Positions 9,467 to 19,125 of a stretch of DNA of 64,000 nucleotides are shown here, piece by piece; within the stretch, counting starts at the first letter, position 1, and every line of letters starts with the position of its first letter. The position numbers and the translations under genes were made by a program. The stretch comes from Candidatus Norongarragalina meridionalis. Lineage in GTDB: Archaea; Micrarchaeota; Micrarchaeia; Norongarragalinales; Norongarragalinaceae. Location: positions 1-64,000 of the forward strand of contig CABMDO010000020.1 of assembly GCA_902384935.1 (NCBI GenBank). Direction: 5' to 3'. The notes below the pieces were generated by a model. The model ran no database searches, was not told the origin of the DNA, and saw only the letters and a program-made list of their open reading frames with translations.

Positions 9467-10504
9467 CTAGCCCATCATGCCGCCGAGCGCGGCTTTCAGT
9501 ACCGAGAACGCGGCGAAAAACATGGCTAACGCTCCCAAAACGAACAGCGGTGCGTACTTCAGCCCCATCGTCGCCTTTCCGAAGCGGATTACGCCGAGAA
9601 TCAGGGCGGCGAAGAACGTCGTGACGACTATGCACGACACCGAGAACCAGTAGACGTCGCGCGCGCTGATGCCCGACGCCTGCGCGCCCGCCGCGGACAT
9701 CCCCGGAAGCCCGGAAACCCCGGCGCGCTGGGTGGCGGCGCTGGTAAGCCCGCCGGACGACGTGTCGGATATGCGCTTGTTGAGCACGTTCTCGTTCATT
9801 TCCGCATAATACGACGAAACGCTGAAAAGCAGCGGCGCGGCGAACACCGCGGCGAATACTATGAATATCGTATACATGAGCGTGGAAGTCCCGATTTCCT
9901 TGTGCAGCGTGTACTGCGCGCGGATGTCTTCGGCGACTTCGTCGAGCAGGCGGGACATCTCGCCTCCGAGGGATATGCCCTCCACTATCAGCTTGACCGC
10001 GCGCTCGAGAATGACGGAGCGCACGCGCCGCGACATGCGCAGGAGGGTGTCCTGGATCGGCGTGCCGCCGAACGTGTCGGCGGAAACGCGCTTGATTTCG
10101 TCCTGCAGCGGCCCGAACTCGGGGCGCGCCGCGCTCCATATCGCGTTTTCTATGGTCATGCCCGCGCGTATGTTCGCGGAGATGATCTGCAGCGCGTCGG
10201 GGAGAATCTGCTCGATTTTCCGCGCGCGCGAATCCGCGGTCATGAGCAGGAACAGGTAGAACGCCACGCCCGACGCGCAAAACGCGAAGAACGGCACGAA
10301 CAGGTGCAGGAACTGGCTATCCGTCAGGAACGGCGTGAGGAAGAAGAACAGGAGGAAGACGCAGAACGAGAAGAACATCGCGAACCCTATGTAAACGCGG
10401 GGCGACAGCTCCTCGAACCCTCCCTGAATCATTATCTGGCTGACTTCGTGCGCCACCCGCGCGGGGAAGACGGAGGAAATCTGCTGGTAGAAGCGCTTGA
10501 ACAT
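9467..10504 (-). CDS. TadC/FlaJ-type pilus platform protein
   Basis: 345 residues, T2SSF (GspF/FlaJ) family inner-membrane platform. Two hydrophobic segments near residues 38-60 and 70-90, a cytoplasmic region containing the conserved pattern of Leu-Pro-Asp-Ala-Leu, an Arg-Ala-Gly-Met segment and a Gly-Gly-Glu-Met segment, then C-terminal membrane segments with a long loop between the last pairs. The start codon abuts the stop of the second platform gene, so they are translationally linked. It should recruit the secretion ATPase and handle pilin polymerisation. Confidence 0.87.
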   Translation of the reverse strand: MFKRFYQQISSVFPARVAHEVSQIMIQGGFEELSPRVYIGFAMFFSFCVFLLFFFLTPFLTDSQFLHLFVPFFAFCASGVAFYLFLLMTADSRARKIEQILPDALQIISANIRAGMTIENAIWSAARPEFGPLQDEIKRVSADTFGGTPIQDTLLRMSRRVRSVILERAVKLIVEGISLGGEMSRLLDEVAEDIRAQYTLHKEIGTSTLMYTIFIVFAAVFAAPLLFSVSSYYAEMNENVLNKRISDTSSGGLTSAATQRAGVSGLPGMSAAGAQASGISARDVYWFSVSCIVVTTFFAALILGVIRFGKATMGLKYAPLFVLGALAMFFAAFSVLKAALGGMMG

Positions 10505-11374
10505 CTAGACCATCGGCCTCCTGCTGGCTACGAAGTTCATGAAGAACAGCTGGAATCCCACCAGGAACACCACGATGACGGGCAGTACGATGGACGGAAT
10601 CGCGACGCTCATGAAGGACGCGATGACGATGAGCATGGTGACGCCGAGGCTCGGAAGGATGACCGCCGCCATCATGTAAATCATGGTCCACGGCGAAAGC
10701 TCCTGCCCGTACTTGCGTATCTGGTCTATGCGTTCGCGCGTGAGGTCCGCGAGCATCTGTTCGATGACGCTTGCCACGTCCGAGCCCACTTTCAGCGCGT
10801 TGGAAATCTGCCAGAGGATTTTGCGGAACTGCGGCGAGGGATTCGCCACCGTGGCTTCGGAAAGCGCGTCGAGTTCGGGCACTCCGCTGTTCATCTTTTT
10901 GACGATTTTTCGGAACTCTTTCGATACTTCGCCGTAATCAACGGAAACGCTCGCCATCGCCTGGAACAGGGAGACTCCCGACTTGAGTTCGATGAGCAGC
11001 TGCCGCGTGGCGGGGATCATCTGGTTCTCGAGCGCGCGCATGCGCCGCGTGACGATGATTTGCGGATAGTAGATGATGGTCACGAACGACGCAACGGCGA
11101 CGAGCAGGCCGGACAGCACCGCGGCGACGACCAGGTTGATGTCGAACATGAACCCGAGCAGGAGCATGAAGAACGCCGCGCCGAGCATGTTGAACGCCGC
11201 GACTACGAACGCGATGGCGGCGTACTCGCGGGGCTGCAGGGTTATCTCCGCCTGGAGCAGCGTCTCGCGCATGCCCGGGAAGAAAGTGGAAAGGAAGTCG
11301 CCGATGTTCTTCAGGGTTTTCGAGAACGTCACGACGACTTTCGGCGGAAGGATGCTGAAAGGTATTACTAGCAT
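10505..11374 (-). CDS. TadB/FlaJ-type pilus platform protein
   Basis: 289 residues, second T2SSF-like platform protein. Hydrophobic pairs near residues 53-105 and again at the C-terminus bracket a cytoplasmic region with Arg-Gln-Leu-Leu-Ile-Glu-Leu-Lys-Ser-Gly, the family's usual pattern, and a Val-Gly-Ser-Asp segment. Two separate short platform proteins in tandem are typical of Tad and archaeal Epd-type pili rather than of archaella, which use one long FlaJ. Starts seven bases after the ATPase stop. Confidence 0.85.
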   Translation of the reverse strand: MLVIPFSILPPKVVVTFSKTLKNIGDFLSTFFPGMRETLLQAEITLQPREYAAIAFVVAAFNMLGAAFFMLLLGFMFDINLVVAAVLSGLLVAVASFVTIIYYPQIIVTRRMRALENQMIPATRQLLIELKSGVSLFQAMASVSVDYGEVSKEFRKIVKKMNSGVPELDALSEATVANPSPQFRKILWQISNALKVGSDVASVIEQMLADLTRERIDQIRKYGQELSPWTMIYMMAAVILPSLGVTMLIVIASFMSVAIPSIVLPVIVVFLVGFQLFFMNFVASRRPMV

Positions 11375-11381
11375 CTGGTCG

Positions 11382-12875
11382 TCACTCCAGCATCTCGTCC
11401 AGGGGCTTCTTCTTGCGAACCGTAGTGAGAACGCGCTCCGGGTCGCGGTAGTACCAGCCTATAATCTTCCCCACCTCGTTGACGTTGTTGAGCCCCTTGG
11501 CGCGCACGTATTCGAGCACGGCACGCTTGTCCGCCATGTCGTCGGTGATTTCCTTTGACGTCATGCCGGTGTGCAGCGACAAATCCTCGATGAGGCGGTG
11601 CGGCTTTTCCACGGGGTGTATCTTGTCCGAGCGCGGATCCCACTTGTATATGACGTTCATGGAAACCGCCGCTTCCTTAGGCACTACTTCCGCGACCTCG
11701 TAGGTGCGGCGCATTCCCGTGCGGCGCTGGCGGTATTGCACCACTATCATGTGGAGCGCGCCGAGCATGCTTTCGGGAAGCTCTATCGGGGGGCTGATGA
11801 GGCGCTGGCGCACCTGCGCCGCGGTGTCCGCGTGCAGCGTCGCGTATACGGCGTGCCCCGTGTGCATGGCTTCGAACAGTACCTCGGCTTCCCGCTGCCT
11901 GCGCACCTCTCCCATGACTATCCTGTCGGGGCGCATACGCAGGGAGTTGACGATTAAGTCGAGCATCGTCACTTCGCCCTTTCCTTCGGGGTTCGCCTGG
12001 CGCGTCACCATGGGCGTCCAGTGCAGGAAGTCGGGCAGCTGCAACTCGCGCGTATCCTCGATGCTGATGAGGCGCTGGTTCGGCGGCGTGAAAGCGAGAA
12101 TCGAATTCAGGAACGACGTCTTTCCGGAAGCGGTTCCTCCCGCGACGAGAATGTTCATCTCATACTGCACGCCGAGCCACACCATGGCCGCCAGCTCGGA
12201 GTTTATCGTGTTGTTCTCCATGAGGCGTATGATGGTCCACGGGTCCTTCGCGAACTTCCTGATGGTGATGTTGTTCCCCTTGGTGGAAATCGGGAACAGT
12301 ATCGAATTCACCCGGTGCCCGGAAAGCAGGTGCGCGTCCATCAGCGGGTTCAGGTTCGTCACCTGCTTGCCGATGCGCCTGCCGATTATCGACGCGTAAT
12401 TGTGAATCTGCTCTTCCGTCGGTATCACTATGTTCGTCTTCAGCCATCCGTATTTCTTGTGGTACACCCAGACGGGCTCCCTCGAACAGTTTATGACTAT
12501 TTCCTCGAGATTCTCGTCGGAAAGCAGGAATTCTATTTCGCCGAGCCCGACCATGTCCTGCACGAGCCTTCCCACGATGACGTTCTCCTCCTCCTTGCTC
12601 AACCCGCTGAGCTCCTGCTGCACGAGCGCGTGGGCGCGCGCTATCAGCCGCTGTTTGATGTTCTCGGCTTCGCGGGGGTCGAGGATTTCCGAAATCTTGA
12701 TCTGGATGCTCTCGATGATTTTTTCCTTGAGATAATTCAGCGCGACGCTCGTCGCGTCCTTGATTTTAGTGTGGCGCAGTTCGTAATGGTTGACGTAATC
12801 CTTGTCCTCCTCGATGATGGCTATCTCTGCGGGTACGCTTTCGTTCACGACCGTGTAGGATTCGAGCGTCTTCAT
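11382..12875 (-). CDS. Type II/IV secretion ATPase (FlaI/TadA family)
   Basis: 497 residues. Hexameric motor powering pilus assembly at the cytoplasmic face. Visible motifs: Walker A GGTASGKT (residues about 246-253), Asp box IEDTRE (272-277), Walker B-type RIVMGEVR (318-325) and His box HTGHAVYATLHAD (338-350). The N-terminal domain of about 200 residues is of the archaeal type. The start ATG is four bases after the stop of the winged-helix coiled-coil gene, and the two platform genes follow, so this is one operon. Confidence 0.95.
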   Translation of the reverse strand: MKTLESYTVVNESVPAEIAIIEEDKDYVNHYELRHTKIKDATSVALNYLKEKIIESIQIKISEILDPREAENIKQRLIARAHALVQQELSGLSKEEENVIVGRLVQDMVGLGEIEFLLSDENLEEIVINCSREPVWVYHKKYGWLKTNIVIPTEEQIHNYASIIGRRIGKQVTNLNPLMDAHLLSGHRVNSILFPISTKGNNITIRKFAKDPWTIIRLMENNTINSELAAMVWLGVQYEMNILVAGGTASGKTSFLNSILAFTPPNQRLISIEDTRELQLPDFLHWTPMVTRQANPEGKGEVTMLDLIVNSLRMRPDRIVMGEVRRQREAEVLFEAMHTGHAVYATLHADTAAQVRQRLISPPIELPESMLGALHMIVVQYRQRRTGMRRTYEVAEVVPKEAAVSMNVIYKWDPRSDKIHPVEKPHRLIEDLSLHTGMTSKEITDDMADKRAVLEYVRAKGLNNVNEVGKIIGWYYRDPERVLTTVRKKKPLDEMLE

Positions 12876-12879
12876 GATT

Positions 12880-13914
12880 TCATCTGCGCTTCTTCTTCGG
12901 CGCCGCGTGCCTGTGTTCCTGCTGCTTCGGTTCGGGCTTCACCGCCTTTTTCAGCACGAGCACCTGCTCCTTCGTCGCCTGTTCCTTCGTTCCGAACAGC
13001 GCGTCGAAGAACGACGGCTTCTTCTGCTCCATGATTATGAATCCCTTTTTCTCGGGCTTCGTCATCGCCATGTCGGGCACCTCCTTCTTTCCACGTGAAA
13101 GCAAAAGCGGCTGCGCCGCGGCGGGCTGCTGTTTCGCCGCGCCCAGGGAAAGCGTGAACGTTTGCGGCTTCGGCGACTGCTGTTTTTGGGATTGCGCCGC
13201 GGGCTGCTTCGCCTGCGGCATCGGCTGCTCGGCGGGCGACTCCGGCTTGCCGGAGATTATGTCCATCGCCTGCGGCGAGAAAAGGCGGTTCAGGAACGAG
13301 ATCGCGCGCTTGAACGCGTCGGCGCGTCCCGCCGACGGCGCCACCACTTCCTCGGCGCGGGTCGCGTGCAGCTTCTCGAGCCTGCGCCTGAACTCGTCCA
13401 CCTGCGTTCGCAACCCCGTCTCCCTGCTTTCGAGCCGCTGTATTTCCGCGCCGAAAGCGTCCAGCTGGCGGATAACCAGGTCGATTTCGTTGCGGACGAA
13501 ATTCAGCTCGCTCGCGGAATACGAATCGGTTTTCTCTATGTCCTGGAGCATCATCTCCGCCGCCTTCATGCGGCGCATGATGTCCTTCTCTATGAATTCG
13601 AGCAGGTTCTCGGACGTCATCACCTCGCGCTCCATCGCGCGGGTTTCCTCGAAAATCTTGTTCGCGCGCTGCTTGACGCCGGTCATCTTCTCCTTCGCTT
13701 CCTTCTCGGTAAGGAACGCCTTTTCGACGAGCGTGACGCCCGACAGCGTGTAGCGGACCTCCATCAGGTTGCTGTCCTCGAGAAGAAGCGCCAGCTTTTC
13801 CACCTGCAGGGGATTGAGCGCGAGCGCCTTCGCCGTCTCGTTCAAGCCGACGGAGCCCTTGGTGCGAACGTAGTCGTAAAGCCTGTCGATGACTGTTTCC
13901 AAGTCTTCCTTCAA
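12880..13914 (-). CDS. Winged-helix and coiled-coil protein, first gene of pilus operon
   Basis: 344 residues from a TTG start at 13914. Residues 1-70 look like a winged-helix domain; about 75-200 are long charged helices predicted to form coiled coils; the rest is Gln/Pro/Ala-rich and ends with a strongly basic tail rich in Lys, Arg and His. No membrane segment. It leads the pilus operon and overlaps nothing. A role in scaffolding or regulating pilus assembly is inference; the winged helix could instead be a protein-interaction module. Confidence 0.75.
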   Translation of the reverse strand: MKEDLETVIDRLYDYVRTKGSVGLNETAKALALNPLQVEKLALLLEDSNLMEVRYTLSGVTLVEKAFLTEKEAKEKMTGVKQRANKIFEETRAMEREVMTSENLLEFIEKDIMRRMKAAEMMLQDIEKTDSYSASELNFVRNEIDLVIRQLDAFGAEIQRLESRETGLRTQVDEFRRRLEKLHATRAEEVVAPSAGRADAFKRAISFLNRLFSPQAMDIISGKPESPAEQPMPQAKQPAAQSQKQQSPKPQTFTLSLGAAKQQPAAAQPLLLSRGKKEVPDMAMTKPEKKGFIIMEQKKPSFFDALFGTKEQATKEQVLVLKKAVKPEPKQQEHRHAAPKKKRR

Positions 13915-13947
13915 GTAGTATCCCCCGCGAAACTAGAACTGCACGCT

Positions 13948-13957
13948 CTTTAAAAAG
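13948..13957. promoter_or_regulatory. Shared TATA box of a divergent pair
   Basis: CTTTAAAAAG is nearly palindromic. On the plus strand its centre is about 26 bases before the GTG at 13979, predicting a leaderless transcript. On the minus strand it predicts a short leader to the TTG at 13914 that opens the pilus operon. Confidence 0.5.
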
Positions 13958-13978
13958 ATTGATTATTTACAGAGTATT

Positions 13979-14653
13979 GTGAAAACAAAGGTCGCGCTGC
14001 TGATGCTGGCGGTTATCTGCGCCTATTGCTTCGCCGCGATGGACAATTGCCCGGGCGTTTACAATCCCGACCAGAGGGATTCGGACGGCGACGGACTCGG
14101 CGATGCGTGCGACAACTGCCCGTACGTCGCGAACGCGGATCAGCTTGATTTGAATCACAACGGCATAGGCGACGTGTGCGAGCTCGCGGGACCGACGCCG
14201 AATCCGAGCGGCACGCCCACACCGAGCGGAACTCCTTCGGAAAATCCGTCGGCGTCGCCGGGCGCTCCGAACCCAAGCGAAAACCCTTCCGCGAATCCTT
14301 CTGAAAATCCGAACGCGAATCCGTCATTGGGCGCTTCTCCCGCGGCTTCGGGAAATCCCGCAGCCTCGGCAACCGCGGAGCCGGACAACCTCGTCGGGGG
14401 CAAGGGTCCCGGGAATGACGATGGAAATGGAACCGCGGGGAACGGAACCGCCGCCGCGGACGCCACTTCCAACAGCAAAGGAAAGGAATATTGGGGCGGC
14501 GACACGAACGTGGCGGGCGCGCACGTGCAACTCCCTCGGCTCAGCAAGGATTCGTGGCTCGCGCTTATCGCCCTGTTAATCGCCGCGGCGGCAATCCTGT
14601 TTTTCCTGCGCCGCGTTCAGAAATCAACCGACGAGTCCGACTCCGAACTCTGA
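13979..14653 (+). CDS. Surface protein with thrombospondin type 3 repeats
   Basis: 224 residues from a GTG start. A signal peptide (residues 1-20) is followed by two Ca-binding thrombospondin type 3 repeats (about 22-70) with the pattern Asn-Cys-Pro, Asn-x-Asp-Gln, Asp-x-Asp-x-Asp-Gly-x-Gly-Asp-x-Cys. Then comes a long Pro/Ser/Asn/Ala-rich spacer with imperfect Ser-Glu-Asn-Pro repeats, and a C-terminal membrane segment (about 192-210) with basic residues after it. This is a Ca-stabilised domain on a stalk, anchored at the C-terminus. Its 3' end overlaps the convergent minor-pilin operon by 30 bases. Confidence 0.85.
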   Translation: MKTKVALLMLAVICAYCFAAMDNCPGVYNPDQRDSDGDGLGDACDNCPYVANADQLDLNHNGIGDVCELAGPTPNPSGTPTPSGTPSENPSASPGAPNPSENPSANPSENPNANPSLGASPAASGNPAASATAEPDNLVGGKGPGNDDGNGTAGNGTAAADATSNSKGKEYWGGDTNVAGAHVQLPRLSKDSWLALIALLIAAAAILFFLRRVQKSTDESDSEL

Positions 14654-15580
14654 CGCGCTCACGTTGTCCAGAATCAGCAGCGGATAGGCCGAGCCCTCCA
14701 CGCGCCAACCCGCCGGCGTAGTCGCGTTGAAATACAGGTAATCCACGACGGTTGAATTTTCCTCTATGTCCACGCCCTGCGCGAGCAATTGCGACAAATC
14801 GACGAGCGATTCCATGCCCGCGACGCGCGCAGTCATCGACGCGTAGCGCGTTGAAAGCAGGGGGTTGCCCTCGAGCCTGTCGAGGAACGACGCGCCTTGG
14901 GAGGACGGAAGGTATTCGCGCTGGTTGAAGAAGTCGTCCAGCGCGTCCACGCCGTACACGCCGGTGGAATTCTCGGCGATGACGCGGTCGACGAGCCCGT
15001 TGGTGTTGAGCGGATAGAGCGGATCCTCTATTCCGTCGAAACCCACGAGCGCCTCGGCGGAAAGCGAGCGCGTGAGGTTCATCTGGTACGCGTCGGAGCG
15101 CGCCTTGAGCGACATGTTCGCCGAAAACAGCAGGTGGAAGGAATCGTACGGGAATACGGTGACGTTCGTGACGGTCGCCGTGACGTTCAACCCGTAGGCG
15201 CCGCCCTTGGACTCCAGGCGCGACGTCCATTCGGACAGGGAATTGTTGGACATGAGCGCCGACGGGATTTCGTAATACGTCCCGTTCCACGCGAGTTCGC
15301 GCACGCGCAGTTGCGCGTCATCCGCCGCGATTCCCGAGGAAACTATGTGATTCACCGCCGCGGTGAGCGACGTCCTTCCCGCTATGGAAAGCGCGCGGGG
15401 GAAATCGAGCTCGATGGATTCCGCGAAGTTGGACGTCTCGCGTCCCACCACCTCCGTCACGGCGCTTGCGCCCGATTCCTGCGCGTGCATAGCGGAATAA
15501 AGCGCGAACGCGGATATCGGAAGAAGGAGCGCGAGCGCCATCAGCGAATAAAAAATGCCGCGTCTGCGCATTACGTCCAT
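14624..15580 (-). CDS. Pilus-associated membrane-anchored protein
   Basis: 318 residues with an N-terminal hydrophobic anchor (about residues 10-29) after a basic start, and an extracellular region with many Asn-x-Ser/Thr sequons. It overlaps the upstream VWA gene by ten bases and is the last gene of the minor-pilin operon that begins at 21121. I recognise no domain. By context it is an accessory pilus or adhesin component; glycosylation by AglB is plausible from the sequons. Confidence 0.8.
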   Translation of the reverse strand: MDVMRRRGIFYSLMALALLLPISAFALYSAMHAQESGASAVTEVVGRETSNFAESIELDFPRALSIAGRTSLTAAVNHIVSSGIAADDAQLRVRELAWNGTYYEIPSALMSNNSLSEWTSRLESKGGAYGLNVTATVTNVTVFPYDSFHLLFSANMSLKARSDAYQMNLTRSLSAEALVGFDGIEDPLYPLNTNGLVDRVIAENSTGVYGVDALDDFFNQREYLPSSQGASFLDRLEGNPLLSTRYASMTARVAGMESLVDLSQLLAQGVDIEENSTVVDYLYFNATTPAGWRVEGSAYPLLILDNVSASEFGVGLVG

Positions 15581-18500
15581 ACCATTACCTCAACCTCGCT
15601 CGGCCCCCACAAGAAGGGGATGCCCTGTCCCGTGACCGCGCTGGAACCCACCTCGGAATCGAGCTGCACGTCGACGGGATTGTCTATTGAACCCGCCGGA
15701 CCGTGGTCCGTAGGCTCCGTATAGATGTTCAGCTGCGTGAGCAGCCGCTGGAGCGCGTCGTCAACCGCGTTGTTCGACGTGTCGAGCTGGTCAACGGTTA
15801 CGTAGTCCGCGCCTGCGGAAGGCAAATCCGCGCCTATTGTCACGTTCACGTACCCGTCCGGCGCGCTGTCGTAATCCAGGTCGTAGTAAATGGTGGCGTT
15901 CCGCGCCCTGCATTCGATGAAAACTCCGGAATAATTCACCGCCGCCCTTATCCTGCCCTCATATATGGCACGGTTCTTCTGCGAACACGTCGCGCTCTGG
16001 TTTCCCGGCGAACTCTGCAGCCGCACGTCGAGATAGTTGTGCTCGCCGCTGCGCAGGAGCGAATGATTAAGTGAAACGAAGAACGGGTCGCCGGTGTCGA
16101 TGAACGTGGAACCGTTGTAAACCGAGAGATTGAACACGTTCAGCCAGTCGTACGCGGAATTCTTCAGCGTCACGTTCGCCGTCCATTCCGCGGATGAGAA
16201 CGACGTCACCCTCGCCGAATCTATCCGCATCTGCAAAGGCACGTAGAGATCGCCCTGGCACGAGGCGAAGTAGGGCGTCTCGCGCTGTATCTCGAGTTCC
16301 TGGTATTCGTATTCGGGCACCGACGGCACGTAATGGAATTCCAGATAGGAGTCGGGGAAAAGCGTGCTGTTTATCGAGCCGCTGAGCGTCATTATCTGCG
16401 ACGCGTTGCTCGCCTGGACTATTGTCCGCGCGAGGCTGCGGTAGAAGTCGGCGAGTTCGCTCGCGTTCGAGGACGCGAAATACAAGCCCTGCCCGCATTG
16501 GGCGACGGCGTAGAGCGTGTTGTTGGCGAAATTGCAGGAAGCGACGGGCCCGAACCCGACGGCGTGCGCAGTGGCGTTCAAATCGTTCTTCGCCCTGCAC
16601 GAACTGTAGTTGGAATTGCGCGACGGGCAGGACGTCGCCGTAGCGCAGGAGTCGCTGTCCGAGCACGACGAACCCGCCGAATAGTTGCCGTTGTCGCACT
16701 GGTACTGCCATTCCTCCGTCCAGGAAACTCCGTTCCACGAAAGAATCTCACCGCCGCTCGTCACCGCCTTTGCGAAGGAACCGTTGACGAACGAGACGCC
16801 GCGTATCGCCGACGTCGTCGGGCTCGCCTGCGCCACCCACGCGCCGCCGAGCCACCTGTAAATCCCGCCGGACGAGCCAACCGCGAAAGCGAGCGAGCCG
16901 TTCCAAACATCCACCGCATAGAAGGTGTTGCTTCCCGTGTCTGTTTGCTCGCTCCAGGAACCGCCGAGCCATCTGTAAATCTTTCCGCTGTCGCCGACTG
17001 CGAAGGCGAGCGTGCCGTTGTATGCCTTCACGGCGTAGAAGGTGTTGCTTCCCGTGTCTGTTTGCTCGCTCCAGGAACCGCCGAGCCAGCGCTCGATTTT
17101 TCCGGAATCGCCCACGGCGAAGGCGAGCGTGCCGTTGTAAACCGAAGTGCCGTACCACGTCGTGCTGCCGGTATCCGTCTGTTCGCTCCATGAGCCGCCG
17201 AGCCACCTGTTTATCTTGCCCGACGCGCCGACGGAGAATGCGAGAGTGCTGTTGTAAGTCGAAACCGCGTATATGGAGCTGCTGCCCATGTCGATATCCT
17301 GCAGCCACGAAGCGCCGAGCCACTCGTAAATCTTCCCGCTTTCGCCTACGGAAAACGCGTTTAACGGAAGACGTGCGGAAACGCCGTACAAATCGTAGGA
17401 GGTGGAGGGCGGCGCCATGTAGTTCCACGTGCCGTTCCATCCGTATATCATGCCGTTCACGCCAGTAGCGAAACCTAGCGTCTCGTTATACATCGAAACC
17501 GCGCGGAAATCCGCGCTGCACGTCGGCGTGCAGCGCACGTTCGGCACTCCGTCGCTCATGACGACGATGAAGCGCGTCCTGTTCGCGCCGCTCTGCGCCG
17601 CGAGTATGTCGTAAGCCTTGTTGATGGCGCAGCATATGCAGGTGGAGTCGGTGGGCTCATAGTCGTCTATGACGGATTTGAGGTAGTTGGAATTGTTGGT
17701 CAGTTCCGTGTAGTTGGTTATTCCAGTTGAGAAGGAAACGAGCGCGACTTTGTTGCCCACGCCCTCCATGACGGCGTCGACGAAGTCCCTGTCAACGCAT
17801 CTCGCAACGCTCATGCGCTGGCTGTTGCCGCTCGTGTAAAGGGCGGTGTCGTTGCACGTGCGCGTCCGGTTTACTCCGAACGTGCTGTCCGAATCCATGC
17901 GCCAGTCCATGCTTCCGGAAACGTCGGTGATGAGCACCACGTCCGCGTTCCCGTATCCGCCGGTGACGTTTGCCACCACCTTCAGCCGCACGGGAACGTT
18001 TTTCTGGCTGAGTTCCGCGTAGTTCGGGAAAGCGGCGGAGAAGTTCGCGTTCGGTATGTCGACGGTTTGCGTCTCGTTCGTGCCGTTCCACGACATAAGC
18101 GTCTTGTTTCCCACGAACAGCAGCGTCGTGTAGTTGTTGAGGAAGCGCAGGTGCGCGGACGCGAGCGTGACAGTGCCCGGAACGTAGAACGACGAGTACG
18201 TGTTTATCAGCCCGTCGATTCCCGGAAGGTATTCCGTGAGAACGGTCTGCGGCGGGGGGGTCATTATGCTGGTGTTGTACGTCACCGCGACGAATCCGCC
18301 GCCCGCGTATTTCTGCCCGAGCACGCTGCCCGTGAAGTTGATGGAGAAGTTGTTGTCGCTGCCGTTCGCGATTGCCGCGAGGCAGACGGCGTCGTAAACG
18401 GTCCACGAATCTACCGAATAGTTTCCGGGAGTTTTCGTGAACGTGCCGCAAGGAGCGCCGTTGGCGTACAGCGAAAGGTTGTCGCCGGCGTTGATTTCGA

Positions 18501-19125
18501 GCACGACGTTTTCTACCTGCGCGTCCGCCGGCACGCCCCTCACAACTGCAGTAATGTTGCCCTCTCCAGTGAATCCGCCGAAGAACGCGTACGCCTTTTC
18601 GTGTTTGCCGCGTATGCGCTCGACGAACGCGCGCGCGACGCATCCCGTGCTCGGCAGTTCCGCTGCCACGCCCGAAACGAGCCGCCTGCTCACCGCGAGC
18701 GAGTGATTCACCGACGGTTCCGTCGTGTTGTAGATGATGTCATCCTCGATGCGCACCGCCCACTGCACGCCCTCGGGCATTATCGGCGACAGAACTGCGC
18801 GCGAAAGATTGCCCGCTGCGGAGAAGTTTCCGGAATTGTTCGCTGCCCAGAAGCCCCCGAGAACCTCGAGCACGCTCTTGTTCAAATCATCGGAAGAAAG
18901 CGCGCCATCCATGAACAGCGCGTCGACGCCGGGCTCGTGCCTCACGTCGTACACGCGCATCTTCGCGAGAACGCTCACCGCGTCCTGCGCAACCGCGTGC
19001 ACGCCGACGTTCTCCACCATCGGCGAGACGAACGAGCCGCGCATCAGCGCGAACGCGCCGAGCGCTATCGTCAGTATAAGGAACGCCGCAAGCGCGTCGA
19101 CGCTGAAGACAATTGCCCTACGCAT
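15571..19125 (-). CDS. VWA adhesin-like protein with a propeller-like insert
   Basis: 1184 residues, anchored by an N-terminal hydrophobic helix with a pilin-like start. A von Willebrand A domain begins near residue 394 with the MIDAS sequence DVSGSMDW (401-408) and reaches a Ser-Asp-Gly at 524-526. The domain is then interrupted at about 541-808 by seven repeats of 39 residues, and appears to resume near 845-905. The C-terminal 280 residues are beta-rich. Asn-x-Ser/Thr sequons are numerous and Cys residues cluster around the insert boundaries. Overlaps with the genes on both sides (8 and 10 bases) place it inside the minor-pilin operon. Likely a pilus-tip or surface adhesin; function is inferred. 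Confidence 0.88.
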   Translation of the reverse strand: MRRAIVFSVDALAAFLILTIALGAFALMRGSFVSPMVENVGVHAVAQDAVSVLAKMRVYDVRHEPGVDALFMDGALSSDDLNKSVLEVLGGFWAANNSGNFSAAGNLSRAVLSPIMPEGVQWAVRIEDDIIYNTTEPSVNHSLAVSRRLVSGVAAELPSTGCVARAFVERIRGKHEKAYAFFGGFTGEGNITAVVRGVPADAQVENVVLEINAGDNLSLYANGAPCGTFTKTPGNYSVDSWTVYDAVCLAAIANGSDNNFSINFTGSVLGQKYAGGGFVAVTYNTSIMTPPPQTVLTEYLPGIDGLINTYSSFYVPGTVTLASAHLRFLNNYTTLLFVGNKTLMSWNGTNETQTVDIPNANFSAAFPNYAELSQKNVPVRLKVVANVTGGYGNADVVLITDVSGSMDWRMDSDSTFGVNRTRTCNDTALYTSGNSQRMSVARCVDRDFVDAVMEGVGNKVALVSFSTGITNYTELTNNSNYLKSVIDDYEPTDSTCICCAINKAYDILAAQSGANRTRFIVVMSDGVPNVRCTPTCSADFRAVSMYNETLGFATGVNGMIYGWNGTWNYMAPPSTSYDLYGVSARLPLNAFSVGESGKIYEWLGASWLQDIDMGSSSIYAVSTYNSTLAFSVGASGKINRWLGGSWSEQTDTGSTTWYGTSVYNGTLAFAVGDSGKIERWLGGSWSEQTDTGSNTFYAVKAYNGTLAFAVGDSGKIYRWLGGSWSEQTDTGSNTFYAVDVWNGSLAFAVGSSGGIYRWLGGAWVAQASPTTSAIRGVSFVNGSFAKAVTSGGEILSWNGVSWTEEWQYQCDNGNYSAGSSCSDSDSCATATSCPSRNSNYSSCRAKNDLNATAHAVGFGPVASCNFANNTLYAVAQCGQGLYFASSNASELADFYRSLARTIVQASNASQIMTLSGSINSTLFPDSYLEFHYVPSVPEYEYQELEIQRETPYFASCQGDLYVPLQMRIDSARVTSFSSAEWTANVTLKNSAYDWLNVFNLSVYNGSTFIDTGDPFFVSLNHSLLRSGEHNYLDVRLQSSPGNQSATCSQKNRAIYEGRIRAAVNYSGVFIECRARNATIYYDLDYDSAPDGYVNVTIGADLPSAGADYVTVDQLDTSNNAVDDALQRLLTQLNIYTEPTDHGPAGSIDNPVDVQLDSEVGSSAVTGQGIPFLWGPSEVEVMVWT
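16702..17505 (-). repeat. Seven tandem 117-bp repeats coding a propeller-like insert
   Basis: Period 117 bases (39 residues). Each unit carries a variant of Gly-x-x-Gly-x-Ile-x-x-Trp-Leu-Gly-x-x-Trp preceded by a Leu-Ala-Phe-Ala-Val-Gly strand. The central copies are nearly identical at DNA level over about 50 bases (for example 16924 and 17041), which suggests recent duplication or gene conversion. Seven units is the count for a closed seven-bladed beta-propeller. Confidence 0.8.
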
